This document shows, piece after piece, positions 1 through 11,318 of a stretch of DNA of 64,000 nucleotides. Within the stretch, counting starts at the first letter, position 1, and every line of letters starts with the position of its first letter. This DNA is from Canna indica (lineage: Eukaryota > Streptophyta > Magnoliopsida > Zingiberales > Cannaceae). Position numbers and translations under genes: made by a program. Where the stretch lies: positions 7,268,501 through 7,332,500 of the forward strand of contig CP136891.1 in NCBI GenBank assembly GCA_034359265.1, written 5' to 3'. Below the pieces are notes generated by a model that was not told the DNA's origin, did not search any database, and worked only from the letters and a program-made list of their open reading frames with translations.

Positions 1-120
1 TCTTCCTTCATCGCCGCTCAAAACATGACGAGGATAGCCATCTCGAAAGAATTGAGAGGTCGAGCTCTGTCTTCTGGGAAGAGGTCTCCTATACACATCA
101 CCGAAGAGAAGAAGGAACAA

Positions 121-291
121 GGGCCACAGAGGTCGTTCCTCTCTCGTCGTCGACTCGGGACCTTTCGCCAAGCACATCATGGCAGTTCGTCTCCCCAACA
201 ACTTCATACTACTAACCACTCTTCAGCCTTAGGATGATATGGGTGATTCGACCACCGGATCCCACATCAATGTGGATCAAATTGGAAAAAA
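121..291 (+). pseudogene. possible Ty3/gypsy gag N-terminal fragment
   Basis: Read in the frame beginning at 158, the sequence gives GPFAKHIMAVRLPNNF followed about ten residues later by a stop and then DDMGDSTTGSHI. This resembles the start of the plant Ty3/gypsy gag domain, where a PF..I....P..F segment is followed by a YDG..DP..H motif. The tag stop at the expected tyrosine and the lack of continuation past about 290 indicate a degraded fragment. A longer open frame from 25 to 237 in another frame has no recognisable content. The assignment rests on a short pattern only. Confidence 0.33.
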
Positions 292-1586
292 ATTGCATAG
301 TTTATCACACACATCCTTATGATTTCAACCCAATATTTGACACCACAAATATGAATTATGACCTTACCAAAACTCAATGATGTATACGTTAATGATGTAT
401 ATGCGCACAACTTCTTTTTTCAAAAACAAACAAGCCTTAATAAAGACTTCTCTACTTGACCTCGATTAAACTTCTAACTAGATAACCGAAAACTACCCAA
501 ATCAGTATTTTCATCTCTATACTAGTTCAATTCTTTCCATTCAAAAATTGGACATTGCAATCAGTGTATATATATTTGTCATCATGCTGTTGGGGGTGTA
601 TGGCCATAGGAATTTTGTCATGCTCATCGTGCTTTTGGAAATCCTATGGGTGACACTCACGGGTTAAGCTCTACGGGTATAGTACCCATGGATTGCCTGG
701 GGACGTACACTCTAGTCAAGCATTTGCTCTTGCATTCATTAGTTGTTCCTACCTGAGTGTAATACCCATAAATTTATAAAATTTTTATTTAATTATTCTA
801 GCAGGATAATTTGATTGTGCGTCGCCGAATGAAACGCCAAAGGGCGTGAATTGAAGATTAGTCTTTGCGCGCAAGATAATTAATTTATCTAAATTTGATT
901 AGTCCTTAGATGGGTAGTTGGGTTTGAGACGAGTCCGGCGGTTCAAACGAAACTCGAATCGAACTTGAATTGGTTGAGTTATGACTTATTTTAAACTCAA
1001 CTTAAGTTAATGAGCATTTTGATCATTTGGAAAATGAGATTCCATTATTAATACCTCATCCCTCAAGGAAAACTTCGCGATTGAAGGAGCGTCCGTCGTC
1101 GAATCCTATTGAAATTTGGTAAGTAAGTTTTATACTTCATGTTTTAGATTTGAATGATGAAGTTCTTGAATATTATAATATTCACCATTTATGGCTTTTT
1201 ATTTTGTAGTGTAAAATAATATTATTATAATAATTATTTATTTGGATAGGAATAATTATTGATAATTATTAAATATTAGAAATTAAATTCCTAAATTATC
1301 GCGGAATGTACGGGACAAGCGACCCATTAGAGTTTTAGCATTCTTAAAATATAGTGGAAAAAATCAAATGAATTTGTTGGAATTTAATGGATCGGGACGA
1401 AATTTCAATTAATTTTTGACGGAAACAAATTTACGATTAAAAATAAATAAATTTATAGTCAAACCATTCAAATTGATTAATTCAAACTGAACAGTAGAGA
1501 TTAAAAATATTATAATTAGTTTATTAACCCGAAAAGATAAATTAGGTAGAATACAAATAAAAAAGAATTAACAGATTTTTTATCAT
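292..1586. other. left flank of the array, no gene recognised
   Basis: This is AT-rich sequence outside the tandem unit. No open frame of useful length and no recognisable domain is present. A TGTAATACCC start at 758 followed by a moderately GC-rich stretch (800-1110) resembles the beginning of a plant LTR, but I found no matching end or second copy, so this is only a guess. Similarity to the tandem unit starts abruptly at about 1587. Confidence 0.5.
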
Positions 1587-1758
1587 GTTATACTCAAATC
1601 TCATATTCTATTTTTTTTTATGAACTTATTTAAATTATTTCAAAATTTTATTTAAGAAGTATTTGAATTTATTTGTAAAAATGAATTTTTGGCCAACTTT
1701 TTCATGAATTAAATTGTTTAAACCTTGGTTTATATAGAGCATAAATCAAATTTTTTAT

Positions 1759-2656
1759 TGAGTCACCAAATAGCAGCAGTATACTGAGTCACCAAATAGC
1801 AGCAGTCGTATACTGAGTCACCAAATAGCAACAGTCGTCGACATATATCTTGACCAAGACCGCTAACCGTTCGCTCTCCGCTTGAAGTTCGTTTAGTTGA
1901 CACTGAGATTCTTCCGGTGAGGGATTGGGTGATCCGGAGCGTTGCTCCTCACTGTTTCAGTGTCCCTAGGTAACAGGGGTATGTCGCTACTAGGATGATG
2001 CCTGCGTGCGGCGACGTTCACCTGACTCTGGGTACCAACAATTGCGGGGTAAATAAGATTAATGTGCCCTATGGTGGACGTCAAATGTTCTTATCTGAAG
2101 TCGAAGTGATACGATGCAATCTTGTTTGACCCCTGGTCAGGGGTCACACCGACACGCGGGATGGGAGGACTGCAAAAGATACTCTGACGCTCAAGTGAGG
2201 ATCTGATCGAGGTGTGTCATTTCTGTATATATTTTAGGATATATGAGAGAGGATTGACGATATGCCGTCTAGTAATCTCATAGGGATGTTGCTCAGAATG
2301 AGTCTGATTCTGGAGATGTCGGGCTCATAATGACGAATTCTCATGATAAATAAGGACGTAAATGTCCTTGTATGACCGAGTGGAGCCGCCGAGCTAAACA
2401 TGGTTTGGTTTGAATTGAGTCTGTTTCACTAGTGTGGTCGTTTATGAGCCTGATCCGACAGGGCCCAAATGTACTAGTCCAGTCGAGTGTTTTGCAGAAT
2501 TTTTCATATAGTGTAAGTTTGCAGTCATATCTGCTTTCGCTAAGTCAACCTCCGATATATATATTCTGCCCTTTGCATTATTTTGAATCCTTTCTAATTT
2601 TGTTTTATCTTCGGATTCTTCCAATCTTCATTCAATCTGGCCTATGTGAATAAATT
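1759..2656. repeat. GC-rich block of the unit, diverged R1 copy
   Basis: This matches the 0.91-kb block at 20136-21046 and its equivalents, but with many substitutions, largely C-to-T or G-to-A. It starts with three copies of a tgagtcaccaaatagca motif where other units have two. The antisense exon-like frame seen in other units is broken here at about 2500-2650. I do not recognise the element; it could be an old LTR or other repeat with a captured gene piece. Confidence 0.7.
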
Positions 2657-2936
2657 CTCTCATTTTAGCTCATATTCAATTTTGATTTTTATTCCATCCC
2701 ACTCTTAATTGGCCCAATTAATAAACTTTCAATTTTGATATAACTATTTAACTCCGCACCAAATTAAATCAAATGCTACCTTAACATCTTTTGCAAACCG
2801 AATACGTTAATAGAAAAAATTAAACAAATATTATCATTATTATTGGGCAATTAATTAATTTCCCATGTATCATTATGATTTGGGCTCCTTTTTTCATTAA
2901 ATATTATGGACGGTATTTTTTTTTTAATTTAAGGAG

Positions 2937-2949
2937 CTTAATCTCCATT
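2937..2949. repeat. left target-site duplication of LINE
   Basis: The sequence cttaatctccatt stands directly before the LINE and again at 16434-16446 directly after its A-rich tail. The uninterrupted site is seen once in R2 at 21326-21338 and in most other units, which confirms it as the pre-insertion target. Confidence 0.88.
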
Positions 2950-3611
2950 ATCATTGTTTCATAGGATTTAGATAGCTCTCCAGAGGGGGATGGGCAACTC
3001 CCCTTCCCCCTCTCCTCCCCCTCCTCTCGACCCTCCCGACGCTCGTTTCATCCTCGATCCCCCCCCTCTGGCTTCTCCTGGATGTCCTCAACCATCTCCT
3101 GCCCCTGAATCTTCAGTGTCGCCTCCCAACTCTGCTCCCAAGCCAGTTTCCCGAGTTCAAATCCTTAAAGGTGTTAACCCTAATTCCAAGAGCGGCGCTC
3201 CTTCTCCTACCATTGCAAGGATCCAATCCTCTACATCCGATAGGATCTCCTTTTTCCCCGAAACAAACGACGGTATGGAGGCACCCCTGGCAACGATCTC
3301 TCATCGGCAAGTTTCTGGGTAAGCCTCCCCCCTTAGAAATAATCAAGTGATGGGCTTTCCGATCATGGGCAAAGCATGGTTTTCAATTGGTTTTAGATTT
3401 GGACGACCACTGTTTCATTTTTCGTTTTGACTCTATCGATTCAGCAAATATGGTTCTTTCCTCTGGTCCTTGGACTCTGTGGGGAGACATTCTTCGTCTA
3501 ATCCCATGGAAGCCCATTTTCAGGCCTTGGGAGGGATCCTTTAAAACGGCCCATGTGTGGCTTCTTCTTCAATCTTTGCCGATTGAATTTTGAAATCCAG
3601 ATTTTGTAGCC

Positions 3612-3616
3612 CTAAT
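3612..3616. repeat. left target-site duplication of copia element
   Basis: The bases ctaat lie immediately before the TGTTGG end of the 5' LTR and are repeated at 11314-11318 after the ACAACA end of the 3' LTR. Five-base duplications are typical of LTR retrotransposons. Confidence 0.9.
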
Positions 3617-4312
3617 TGTTGGCCTAAGGTTTTCGACCTTGGTCTTAATCTCGGTTTTGATGATAACAAACATATAACTAATATTTTATTGAGAAATCTT
3701 TCAGGTTCCATATCGGTTAGCGCACGATGTCCGCGATTGGAAAAATCGGAGAAATAAGAGAAATCGACAAGGACGCTCGTCGACGATCGGGATTCTTCGG
3801 GAAGTTAGAGTTTAGGTTTAGGGTGCCTAGTTTATGTTGTAAATCCTCATGATGATGCATAAGAACCCAAAAACCAAATCCGAATTCCCCAAATCATGAA
3901 AACTCGAAAATTGTCCTGAAACACTAGCCTAGGGAGCTCCTTGGAGGGCTATACGTCCTAGATATTTTTCTTGACATAAAAAATGACGGTAATTGTTCCT
4001 TGGGTCAAAACTAGATAACGAGGTATTTTTTTAAAAAAAATTGGAAGTCTTTAGCATACTCATATTTGACCTGGGAGATTAGAAAATTTTCGTTTTCGAA
4101 AAATTTGTACTAGATCCTAAAAACTAGATTTTGATTCTTAAAGATTTTAATTTTTTAGATATTTTTATTGAATCCAAATGGGGGTTAATCGTTATATAAT
4201 ATTTATGTTTTAAAGTTAATAAATATTATATAAGTAGACTTAGCAAAGACGACACCCAAACAAGCAAAGAAAACCAAGCAAACTAGTTGTCTGCCCAGTC
4301 TGTCCAATTTTC

Positions 4313-4492
4313 GGTCGATCGACTGAGGTGAAAATTTGGCAGCGCGTGCGTCGGTCGATCGGATTGCGAATCACTGAAGTCGCGACTCATTGGGTCAACC
4401 GAATAGTGCAATTAATTCACAGAGAGCCAACAATCGCTGGGCGGTCGATCGGTCGGTCGATCGACGATCGACTGGCAAGCGATCGAACGGCG
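4313..4492 (+). promoter_or_regulatory. cluster of TCGATCG/CGATCGA palindromes in LTR U3
   Basis: Multiple overlapping tcgatcg-type palindromes and ggtcgatcg repeats lie from about 60 to 240 bases upstream of the LTR TATA box. The same region of the 3' LTR (10328-10497) keeps a similar but altered cluster. The density is far above the AT-rich background. It could be an enhancer or transcription-factor array; that role is inferred from position only. Confidence 0.5.
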
Positions 4493-4550
4493 GAAACGAC
4501 TAGTTTTTCGCCCGTTGAGTCGTCCGTTTTATTCCATTTCTTTTTGGCTA

Positions 4551-4558
4551 TATAAATA
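4551..4558 (+). promoter_or_regulatory. LTR TATA box
   Basis: TATAAATA in the context ggctatataaataccc is conserved in both LTRs (also 10557-10564). It is the likely core promoter marking the U3/R border of the copia element. Confidence 0.7.
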
Positions 4559-5317
4559 CCCAAGCCTAAGCCATTCTTAGATACTTTTGATCACTCCTAA
4601 GCTTCATTGAGTCATCATTGATCAATTCCAAGCTTTCATTGAGCCATTTTTTAGAGAAATCCTAGTTTGATCTTTCAATCCTTTAGTTTGCCTTCAAGCT
4701 TGATTTGATTCATCATCAAGGCATCAAGAGGAGCTAGGATTCATTGTGTTGTAGCTAAGTATTTGTATTGTTGTAATTTTTGTTCAATTACTTGTATATT
4801 TTCATGTTTACTTCTTTGGATTTGAGCTTGTAAGAAGACCTAGTGTTAGGTCTTATAATTGAGTGGTATCCTTGGTGTACAAGAAGTAAAGTCACTTGTG
4901 TAAACATAGTTTACTAGAATTAGTTGAGTTGTCCCTTAGGTTGAGGTGGAAGAGTGCTCTCGGTAAGAAGGTAGAGACTTCCGGGTGTGGAAGTGCCTTA
5001 GGTTGAGAGTGAGACTCTTCGGGTCAAAGTCCTCTTTGTAAGGAAAATGATTTAATCTAGTAAACTATGTTTGAAAATCCTAAGCGAGGTGCTTAGGTAG
5101 TGGAGTAGGCATTGGGGCTGAACCACTATAAATACTTGTGTTACTGTGTTAGCATTGATAGTTTGTTTGTGTTTAGTGCTTCATATTTATTGCTTTCGCT
5201 TGCTATAAATATCGTGCTTAGCCTAACTAATCAAGAAACGATCAAAATCGGAATTAGGCGATAAATTAATTAATATACTATTCACCCCCCTCTAGTGTGG
5301 TCATTTCGTACAACAAT

Positions 5318-5329
5318 TGGTATCAGAGC
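5318..5329 (+). other. primer-binding site (tRNA-iMet)
   Basis: TGGTATCAGAGC begins two bases after the 5' LTR. It is the standard plant copia primer-binding site, complementary to the 3' end of initiator methionine tRNA, and primes minus-strand DNA synthesis. Confidence 0.93.
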
Positions 5330-5382
5330 AGGTCGTAGATTGTGATTTCACCATCTCCTCTACATCGTCTCTCGATCTTAAA

Positions 5383-6822
5383 ATGACACTAGAGTCGGTA
5401 GTGTCTTCACCTCCTAGGTTCGATGAATTGAACTTTGGTCTTTGGAAGTCTAGAATGTACACTTACTTAAAGACTAGATGTTTTGATGTTTATAACATGG
5501 TTAAATTAAAATACATTGAACCTAAGGTTGACATGCATGATTGGAGTGAACATGACAAGAAAATATTTTAATTTAATGGAGATGCTATGTATTCCATATT
5601 TTGTACCTTACCTGATAGCATCATTGATAAAGTCATGCATTGTACATCGGCATTTGATATTTGAGCAACATTAAACATGTTATATGATTTTGCAAAAATC
5701 GAAGAGATTACTACTTATGTTGAAGGTGGTGATGACAATGATCATCCATCCATTACTAACGTCTCTTGTGATGCCCATAGCATTTTCGGTCAAAGAAGCA
5801 CGCTTAAAAGCAGAAAAAGAAAAGTCAAGTGCTTCCTTTGCCAAGAGAAGGGACATATTAAGAAAAAATTTCCTTTGATGAGAAAGAAATCCAAGAAGGA
5901 GAAGAAGGTCTCCAATTTCACTTTGGAATCAAGTGGAGCCCCCTCATGTGATGACAATGAAGCCACATCAAAATTGTGCCTCATGGGTCTTAACGATGAG
6001 GTAAAGTCTTCTGCTTTTTGTCATAATAGTGATTCTAGCAATTCAAGCTCATTTAACATGTCTTATGATGAACTAGTTGATGAATGTAAAAAAATGTATG
6101 AATTGCTCATGAAAAAGAACAAGAAAATTAAAAAGGAGAATTCTAAGCTTAGTAGTCACTTGCATGCCTTAGAAGTTGAAAATGAAAAATTGAACACTAG
6201 TATGCTTGATACATGCCATGATGATTTGAAGCTTGAAATTAAGAACTTAAAACAAAGAAATGAAAAGTTAGAGATTGAAAATGATGAGTTATTAAGTAAG
6301 ACTTCCAAAACTAGAAATGAAAACGAGAGCGTGAAAAATAGATTAAAACTTAAGGGTAATTATTCTTCAAATGATTTCAAAATGAAAAATGAGAGTTTGA
6401 AAAGTGAAAATTATTTGTTGAGATCTCAATCTCATGCATTACATAAGTCCATTAATGACTTGAAAATTGAGGTTGTTCTCTTAAGTAAGAAAACACATAA
6501 TTTATCCAATATTTCATCCTTTAGAAACTCTAGGAAGAAAAATATTTTAGTTAAGAATGCTCATGTCCATCATCCTTCTTATGTTAAGCATTCTAACATT
6601 AAATCTCATGTCCATGTTAAAAATAAAAATAAAAAGTTTTATGGACATTATTTTTGTTGTGGTATATATGGGTATGCCATCTATGATTGTGCTTTTAAAG
6701 TAAACCATAGTGTTGTTAAGACACTTTGGGTACCTAAGCCCATTGACCCCCAAGGACCCAAAGTCATTTGGGTACCAAAGGTCTCTTACTATATTGTAGG
6801 GGGAGCTACCACACAAGGATGA
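5383..6822 (+). pseudogene. copia gag remnant with coiled coil and defective zinc knuckles
   Basis: Gag forms the virus-like particle that packages element RNA. The first ATG after the primer-binding site is at 5383. The head contains FDELNFGLWKSRMYTYLKT, like the N-terminal region of plant copia gag. Stops occur at 5569-5571 and near 5663, and the middle of the domain is shortened. From 5677 the frame stays open for 381 codons. It has a knuckle CFLCQEKGHIKKKF in which the last cysteine is replaced by phenylalanine, then a lysine/glutamate-rich coiled coil (about residues 130-270). A second degenerate knuckle follows, GHYFCCGIYGYAIYDC, with tyrosines where Cys and His are expected. The end carries WVPK repeats. 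No pol follows. Confidence 0.78.
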
Positions 6823-9629
6823 GACGAAGGTGGTTGATTGAAGTTGCTTGGGAATTCAAAGATTATACCATTTCAAAGTTGCAACTTCAAGTGATCTTGA
6901 TGCCTTAGTAAGGTTGGCATCAAAAGTATTTTGGAATCATCTCCTATACCCTCTTGCTTAAGTTATAGTTGGAGTTTGATATATGCTTAATATTAATAGA
7001 TTTTCTGCTCTTGACAAGTTTCAAAAATGCTTTTTGATTTTTGATTTCCTGGTCTCTTCGGAGACATATGTGGCCTGTAATGGGCCTAAGCGACTTTTCG
7101 GTTCTAAATCGTAGGCTCATTGTGGTCTTTTGGTTTTCAACCAATAAGAAGGGTTGGAGATCTTATTTTTTAATATTTCATATTTTGAGATCTCTTGATT
7201 TGTTTCGAATTCATGATAATATATTTTGAAACAAATTCCAAACTATTTAGCAAAGTGGACTTTGAAAATGATACTTGATTCTTTTCTTTGCTATTTAGTT
7301 TGGGTTGCTTGCTAATAGCTTTAGTTTTATTAAATCTACTAATGAAGTCTACTTGCAAGTTGAGAATGTTAAAGAAAGGTTATGCTATCATGAAGAAAAT
7401 TTAAAAAAGTAAATGATAAATTTGGCAAAATTCACTTTAAAAGAGGTATGAGTTTGACTTTTATTAAAATCTTGCTCAATTACCTCAATAATTATGCTTG
7501 AATGATTTCTCTATGCTCATGATTGATTATGCATGATAAATGTTTGAAGTTTCATGAGTAGGCAAAATTTTGATAACTTAGATAATTTCATGATATCTTG
7601 ATTGAATGTAACTTGCTCTAGGTTGAAATTCTTATTAGAGACCTCATTTTGAGTAAACACCCAACAAACATGTTTAGATACACATATCACATGAGTCTAG
7701 GTATTTAAACTTGAAAATTCATGTCTAGATGAACAAAATGATAACTAATTCACTTTAGGAGAATTAAACTTGAAAGAGTTTGACCCAAGTCAACAAATCG
7801 ACTTGGACACTTCATTTTAAGTACAAACTTCATAAACATGTTTAGGAATAGATATGACATGTTTCCATGCACTTAGAATGAGAAATTCATATGGATATGA
7901 ATAAAATGACATAGAGACCATTTCATAATAACCACTTTTGAACCAAGTTGACCCAACTTAACAAATTGACTTAGAGGTCTCATTTTTAATCCATATTTGA
8001 GAAACATGTTTAGATTTACTCATGTTAGGTATCTATAGGTTTAAATTTAAAAAACTATGAGTAAATGATAAGATTGACACTTAGCAAGTTTTATGATAAC
8101 TATTTTAGTTTTGAATGAAATCATGCTAGGTTGATATCTTGACTTAAGGACATAATTTTCATTTCAAACTTGACAAACACTCTTTACATGACCATATAGT
8201 GCCATAAAAGTTTGAATGAAAATTGAATATGTTTTGAAAAATGACTGAAAATTATGAAAATGTCATTGAAATTTAAGCATTTTCAGTTATTTCTAGAGAA
8301 ATATAAAAATTTCTTTTTTAACTGATTCTTGAAATTGCATCTTCACTGAAAAATCTAGTTTCTTCAGTAAAAATTTTGAAAAGTTTCATCAAGAATCTGA
8401 TTTATAGTGAAATTTTGAAGTTGGATTTCAAAAATGCAAAGTATCATCTTCTTAAAATATCAATTTTTTCGATACTTTGATTTTTCGTCGAAAACTTCAA
8501 ATAAAACTTTGTGCATACTATTTTGTTTCCATTACTAGTATCGTTCTCATTATTCTTTGAGTGAAATCATTTCTAAAAATAATTTTAATATCTTGAGCGA
8601 TATCCTAAAAATGAGTTTTTTTTTCCATTAAAATAAATATAGGATGAAAAATAAACTTAGACAATTTATTTTGAGCTCAAACTTGACACACGCATCTTAA
8701 ATGATCATTCATCGATGTCTGGAAAGTTTGAAGCAAAATTGACAACTTTTGAAAAAATACATGAAATTTACGAAAATACTCCTAGACTTTCAAGAATTTT
8801 ATGAATTTATAGAAAACTGATTTTTGAATGATTCTTAAACCTCTAGATCCCTTGAAAAATATAGTTTGTCTAGTTAAAGTTTCAAAAATTTTGCTTAAGA
8901 ATATGATTTTATAAGGATTAAAAAATTTGATTTTTGTAAACTTGAAGTATACTTTGACCTAAGTCAACAAAGTGACTTAGAAATTTTATTTTAAGCCTAA
9001 ACTTGACTCATATACTTAATTCATTCATGTTAGATGTCTAGGTGCCTAGGTTTGAGAAAATATGAGTAGATAGCAAAATTTTGTACTTAGCATTTTCATG
9101 TTTTCATGTCTATTTTGAATGAAACTGTGCTAAGTTCATATTTTGATCAAATGACATTAGTTTCACTTCAAACTTGATATACATGCTTTAAATGATAATA
9201 TCTTGGTATTTTGAAAGTTTGAATGAAATCTAAAAATATCATGAAAAAGAACCAACATTCACAAAGATATTCATACTTGAGTGCATACATGATTAGTTTT
9301 GGATTCTATCTATCACTCTTTGCTATCATGTATGATTTAGTTTCATATCAAATATTTATTTTTCATCCATTTGGTTGAGATTTTCATGTTTCATGAAAAA
9401 TAATTTTAGAGTCTCAACTTTGACTAGATTGACCATTCTTGCCCTTTTTAATTGATGTCAAAAGGGGGAGAAAAATATAGGTAAAGGGAAGGAAAATATA
9501 GGAAGACCATGCATATAGATATGAAAAGTTTATTTTCATAGATATGCATGTTGATAGGGGGAGAAATCCCATGGTTGATATCCTCTATGCTTAATTATAG
9601 ATATTTTCTTAAGGATGTTTGTAATCATC
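6823..9629. other. non-coding internal region of copia element
   Basis: This stretch lies between gag and the polypurine tract and has no long open frame or recognisable pol motif. It is AT-rich, and from about 7600 it is made of degenerate repeats, annotated separately. An autonomous copia element would carry protease, integrase, reverse transcriptase and RNase H here. Confidence 0.75.
7600..9240 (+). repeat. degenerate tandem repeats of about 168 bp inside copia element
   Basis: A phrase like acaaacatgtttaga recurs at about 7664, 7832, 8001 and (altered) 8171, spacings of about 168 to 170 bases. The preceding text (tgacccaagtcaacaaattgacttaga) and following text (a tcatgttaggtatctagg-like run) recur with it. 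Weaker copies are seen near 8685, 9001 and 9175, at roughly multiples of the same period. Divergence between copies is high, so the duplications are old. Confidence 0.6.
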
Positions 9630-9642
9630 AAAAAGGGAGAGA
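9630..9642 (+). other. polypurine tract
   Basis: aaaaagggagaga lies one base before the 3' LTR, the expected position of the plus-strand primer in an LTR retrotransposon. Confidence 0.85.
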
Positions 9643-9643
9643 T

Positions 9644-11313
9644 TGTTGGCCTAAGGTTTTCTACATTGGTCTTAATATTGATTTTGATGATAACAAATAT
9701 GGAACTAATGCTTCATTGAGAAATCTTTCAGGTTCCATATTGGTTAGTGCACGACGTCCGCGATCAAAAAAAATCGGAGAAATTGGCAAGGACGCTCGTC
9801 AACGGTCGGGATTCTTCGGGAAGTTAGAGTTTAGGTTTAGGATGTCTAGTTTATCTTGTAAATCCTCATGATGATGCATAAGAACCTAAAAATCAAACTC
9901 GAATTCCCCAAATTATGAAAACTCGAAAATCGCCCTGAAACACTAAGCCTAGGGAGCTCCTTGGAGGGCTATATGTCCTAGACATTTTCTTGATATAAAA
10001 ATGGCGATAATTGTTCCTTGGGTCAAAACTAGATAACGAGGTATTTTTTTTTAAAAAATGGAAGCCTTTAGCATACCCATATTTGACCCGGGAGATTAGA
10101 AAATTTTCGTTTTCAGAAAATTTGTACTAGACTCTAAAAACTAGATTTTGATTCTTAAGGATTTTGATTTTTTAGATATTTTTATTGAATCCAAATGAGG
10201 GTAATCCTTATATAACATTTATGTCTTAAAGTTAATAAATATTATATAAGTAGACTTAGCGAAGATGGAACCCAAACAAGCAAAGAAAACCAAGCAAACT
10301 AGCTGTTTGCCCAGTCTGTCCAGTTTTCGGTCGACCGGTTGATCGACCGACCGAGGTGAAAATTTGGCAACGCATGTGTCGGCCGATCGGATTGCGGATC
10401 GCTGAAGTCACGACTCATTCGATCGATCGAACAGTGCGATTAATTCACAGAGAGCCAACGGTCGCTGGGCGGTTGATCGGTCAGTCGATCGAACGGCGAA
10501 AACGACAAGTTTTCCGCCCGTTGAGCCTCCTATTTCATTCCATTTCTTTTTGGCTATATAAATACCCAAGCCTAAGCCTTTTTTAGATACTTTTGATCAC
10601 TCCTAAGCTTCATTGAGTCATCATTGATCAATTCCAAGCTTTCATTGAGCCATTTTTTAGAGAAATCCTAGTTTGATCTTTCAATCCTTTAGTTTGCCTT
10701 CAAGCTTGATTTGATTCATCATCAAGGCATCAAGAGGAGCTAGGATTCATTGTGTTGTAGCTAAGTATTTATATTGTTGTAATTTTTGTTCCATTACTTG
10801 TATATTTTCATGTTTACTTCTTTGGATTTGAGCTTGTAAGAAGACCTAGTGTTAGGTCTTATAATTGAGTGGTATCCTTGGTGTACAAGAAGTAAAGTCA
10901 CTTGTGTAAACATAGTTTACTAGAATTAGTTGAGTTGTCCCTTAGGTTGAGGTGGAAGAGTGCTCTCGGTAAGAAGGTAGAGACTTCCGGGTGTGGAAGT
11001 GCCTTAGGTTGAGAGTGAGACTCTTCGGGTCAAAGTCCTCTTTGTAAGGAAAACGATTTAATCTAGTAAATTAAGTTTGGAAATCCTAAGCGGGGTGCTT
11101 AGGTAGTGGAGTAGGCATTGAGGTCGAACCACTATAAATACTTGTGTTAGCATTGATAGTTTGTTTGTGTTTAGTGCTTCATATTTATTGCTTCCGCTTG
11201 CTATAAATATCGTGCTTAGCCTAACTAATCAAGAAATGATCAAAATCAAAATTAGGCAATAAATTAGTTAACACACTATTCACCCCTCTCTAGTGTGGCC
11301 ATTTCGTACAACA
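9644..11313 (+). repeat. 3' LTR of copia element
   Basis: This 1,670-bp copy starts TGTTGG and ends ACAACA. It differs from the 5' LTR by scattered substitutions and small indels, for example a short deletion near 9780 and a missing repeat near 11140. These show the insertion is not recent. Confidence 0.92.
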
Positions 11314-11318
11314 CTAAT
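11314..11318. repeat. right target-site duplication of copia element
   Basis: ctaat directly after the 3' LTR duplicates 3612-3616. LINE ORF1 reading resumes in the correct frame from this point. Confidence 0.9.

Larger units (their letters stand above)
3617..5315 (+). repeat. 5' LTR of copia element
   Basis: This 1,699-bp LTR is matched by the 1,670-bp copy at 9644-11313. By eye, the first 90 bases differ at about a dozen sites, while the 220 bases after the TATA box differ at only a few, so divergence is uneven. Small open frames inside the LTR (for example at 4328-4555) are not genes. Confidence 0.92.
3617..11313 (+). mobile_element. copia-type LTR retrotransposon, gag-only, probably non-autonomous
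   Basis: The element has 1.7-kb LTRs beginning TGTTGG and ending CAACA, a TGGTATCAGAGC primer-binding site, a damaged gag with zinc-knuckle and coiled-coil regions, a non-coding stretch of 2.8 kb, and a polypurine tract before the 3' LTR. No protease, integrase, reverse transcriptase or RNase H is recognisable in the internal 4.3 kb. It would therefore depend on an autonomous relative for mobility. The primer site and gag type point to Ty1/copia, possibly the SIRE-like branch, but without pol the lineage is an inference. It is nested in LINE ORF1. Confidence 0.88.

Noticed and set aside
25..237. 70-codon open frame at the left end
   Set aside because: Composition is not protein-like and the neighbouring frame carries the more convincing gag-like pattern.
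4328..4555. Open frame inside the 5' LTR (and its partner at 10356-10586)
   Set aside because: It lies in non-coding LTR U3 over the palindrome cluster, and the two LTR versions do not keep the same protein.
5318..5329. tRNA gene
   Set aside because: Only the short complement of a tRNA 3' end is present, as expected of a retrotransposon primer site; no cloverleaf exists.
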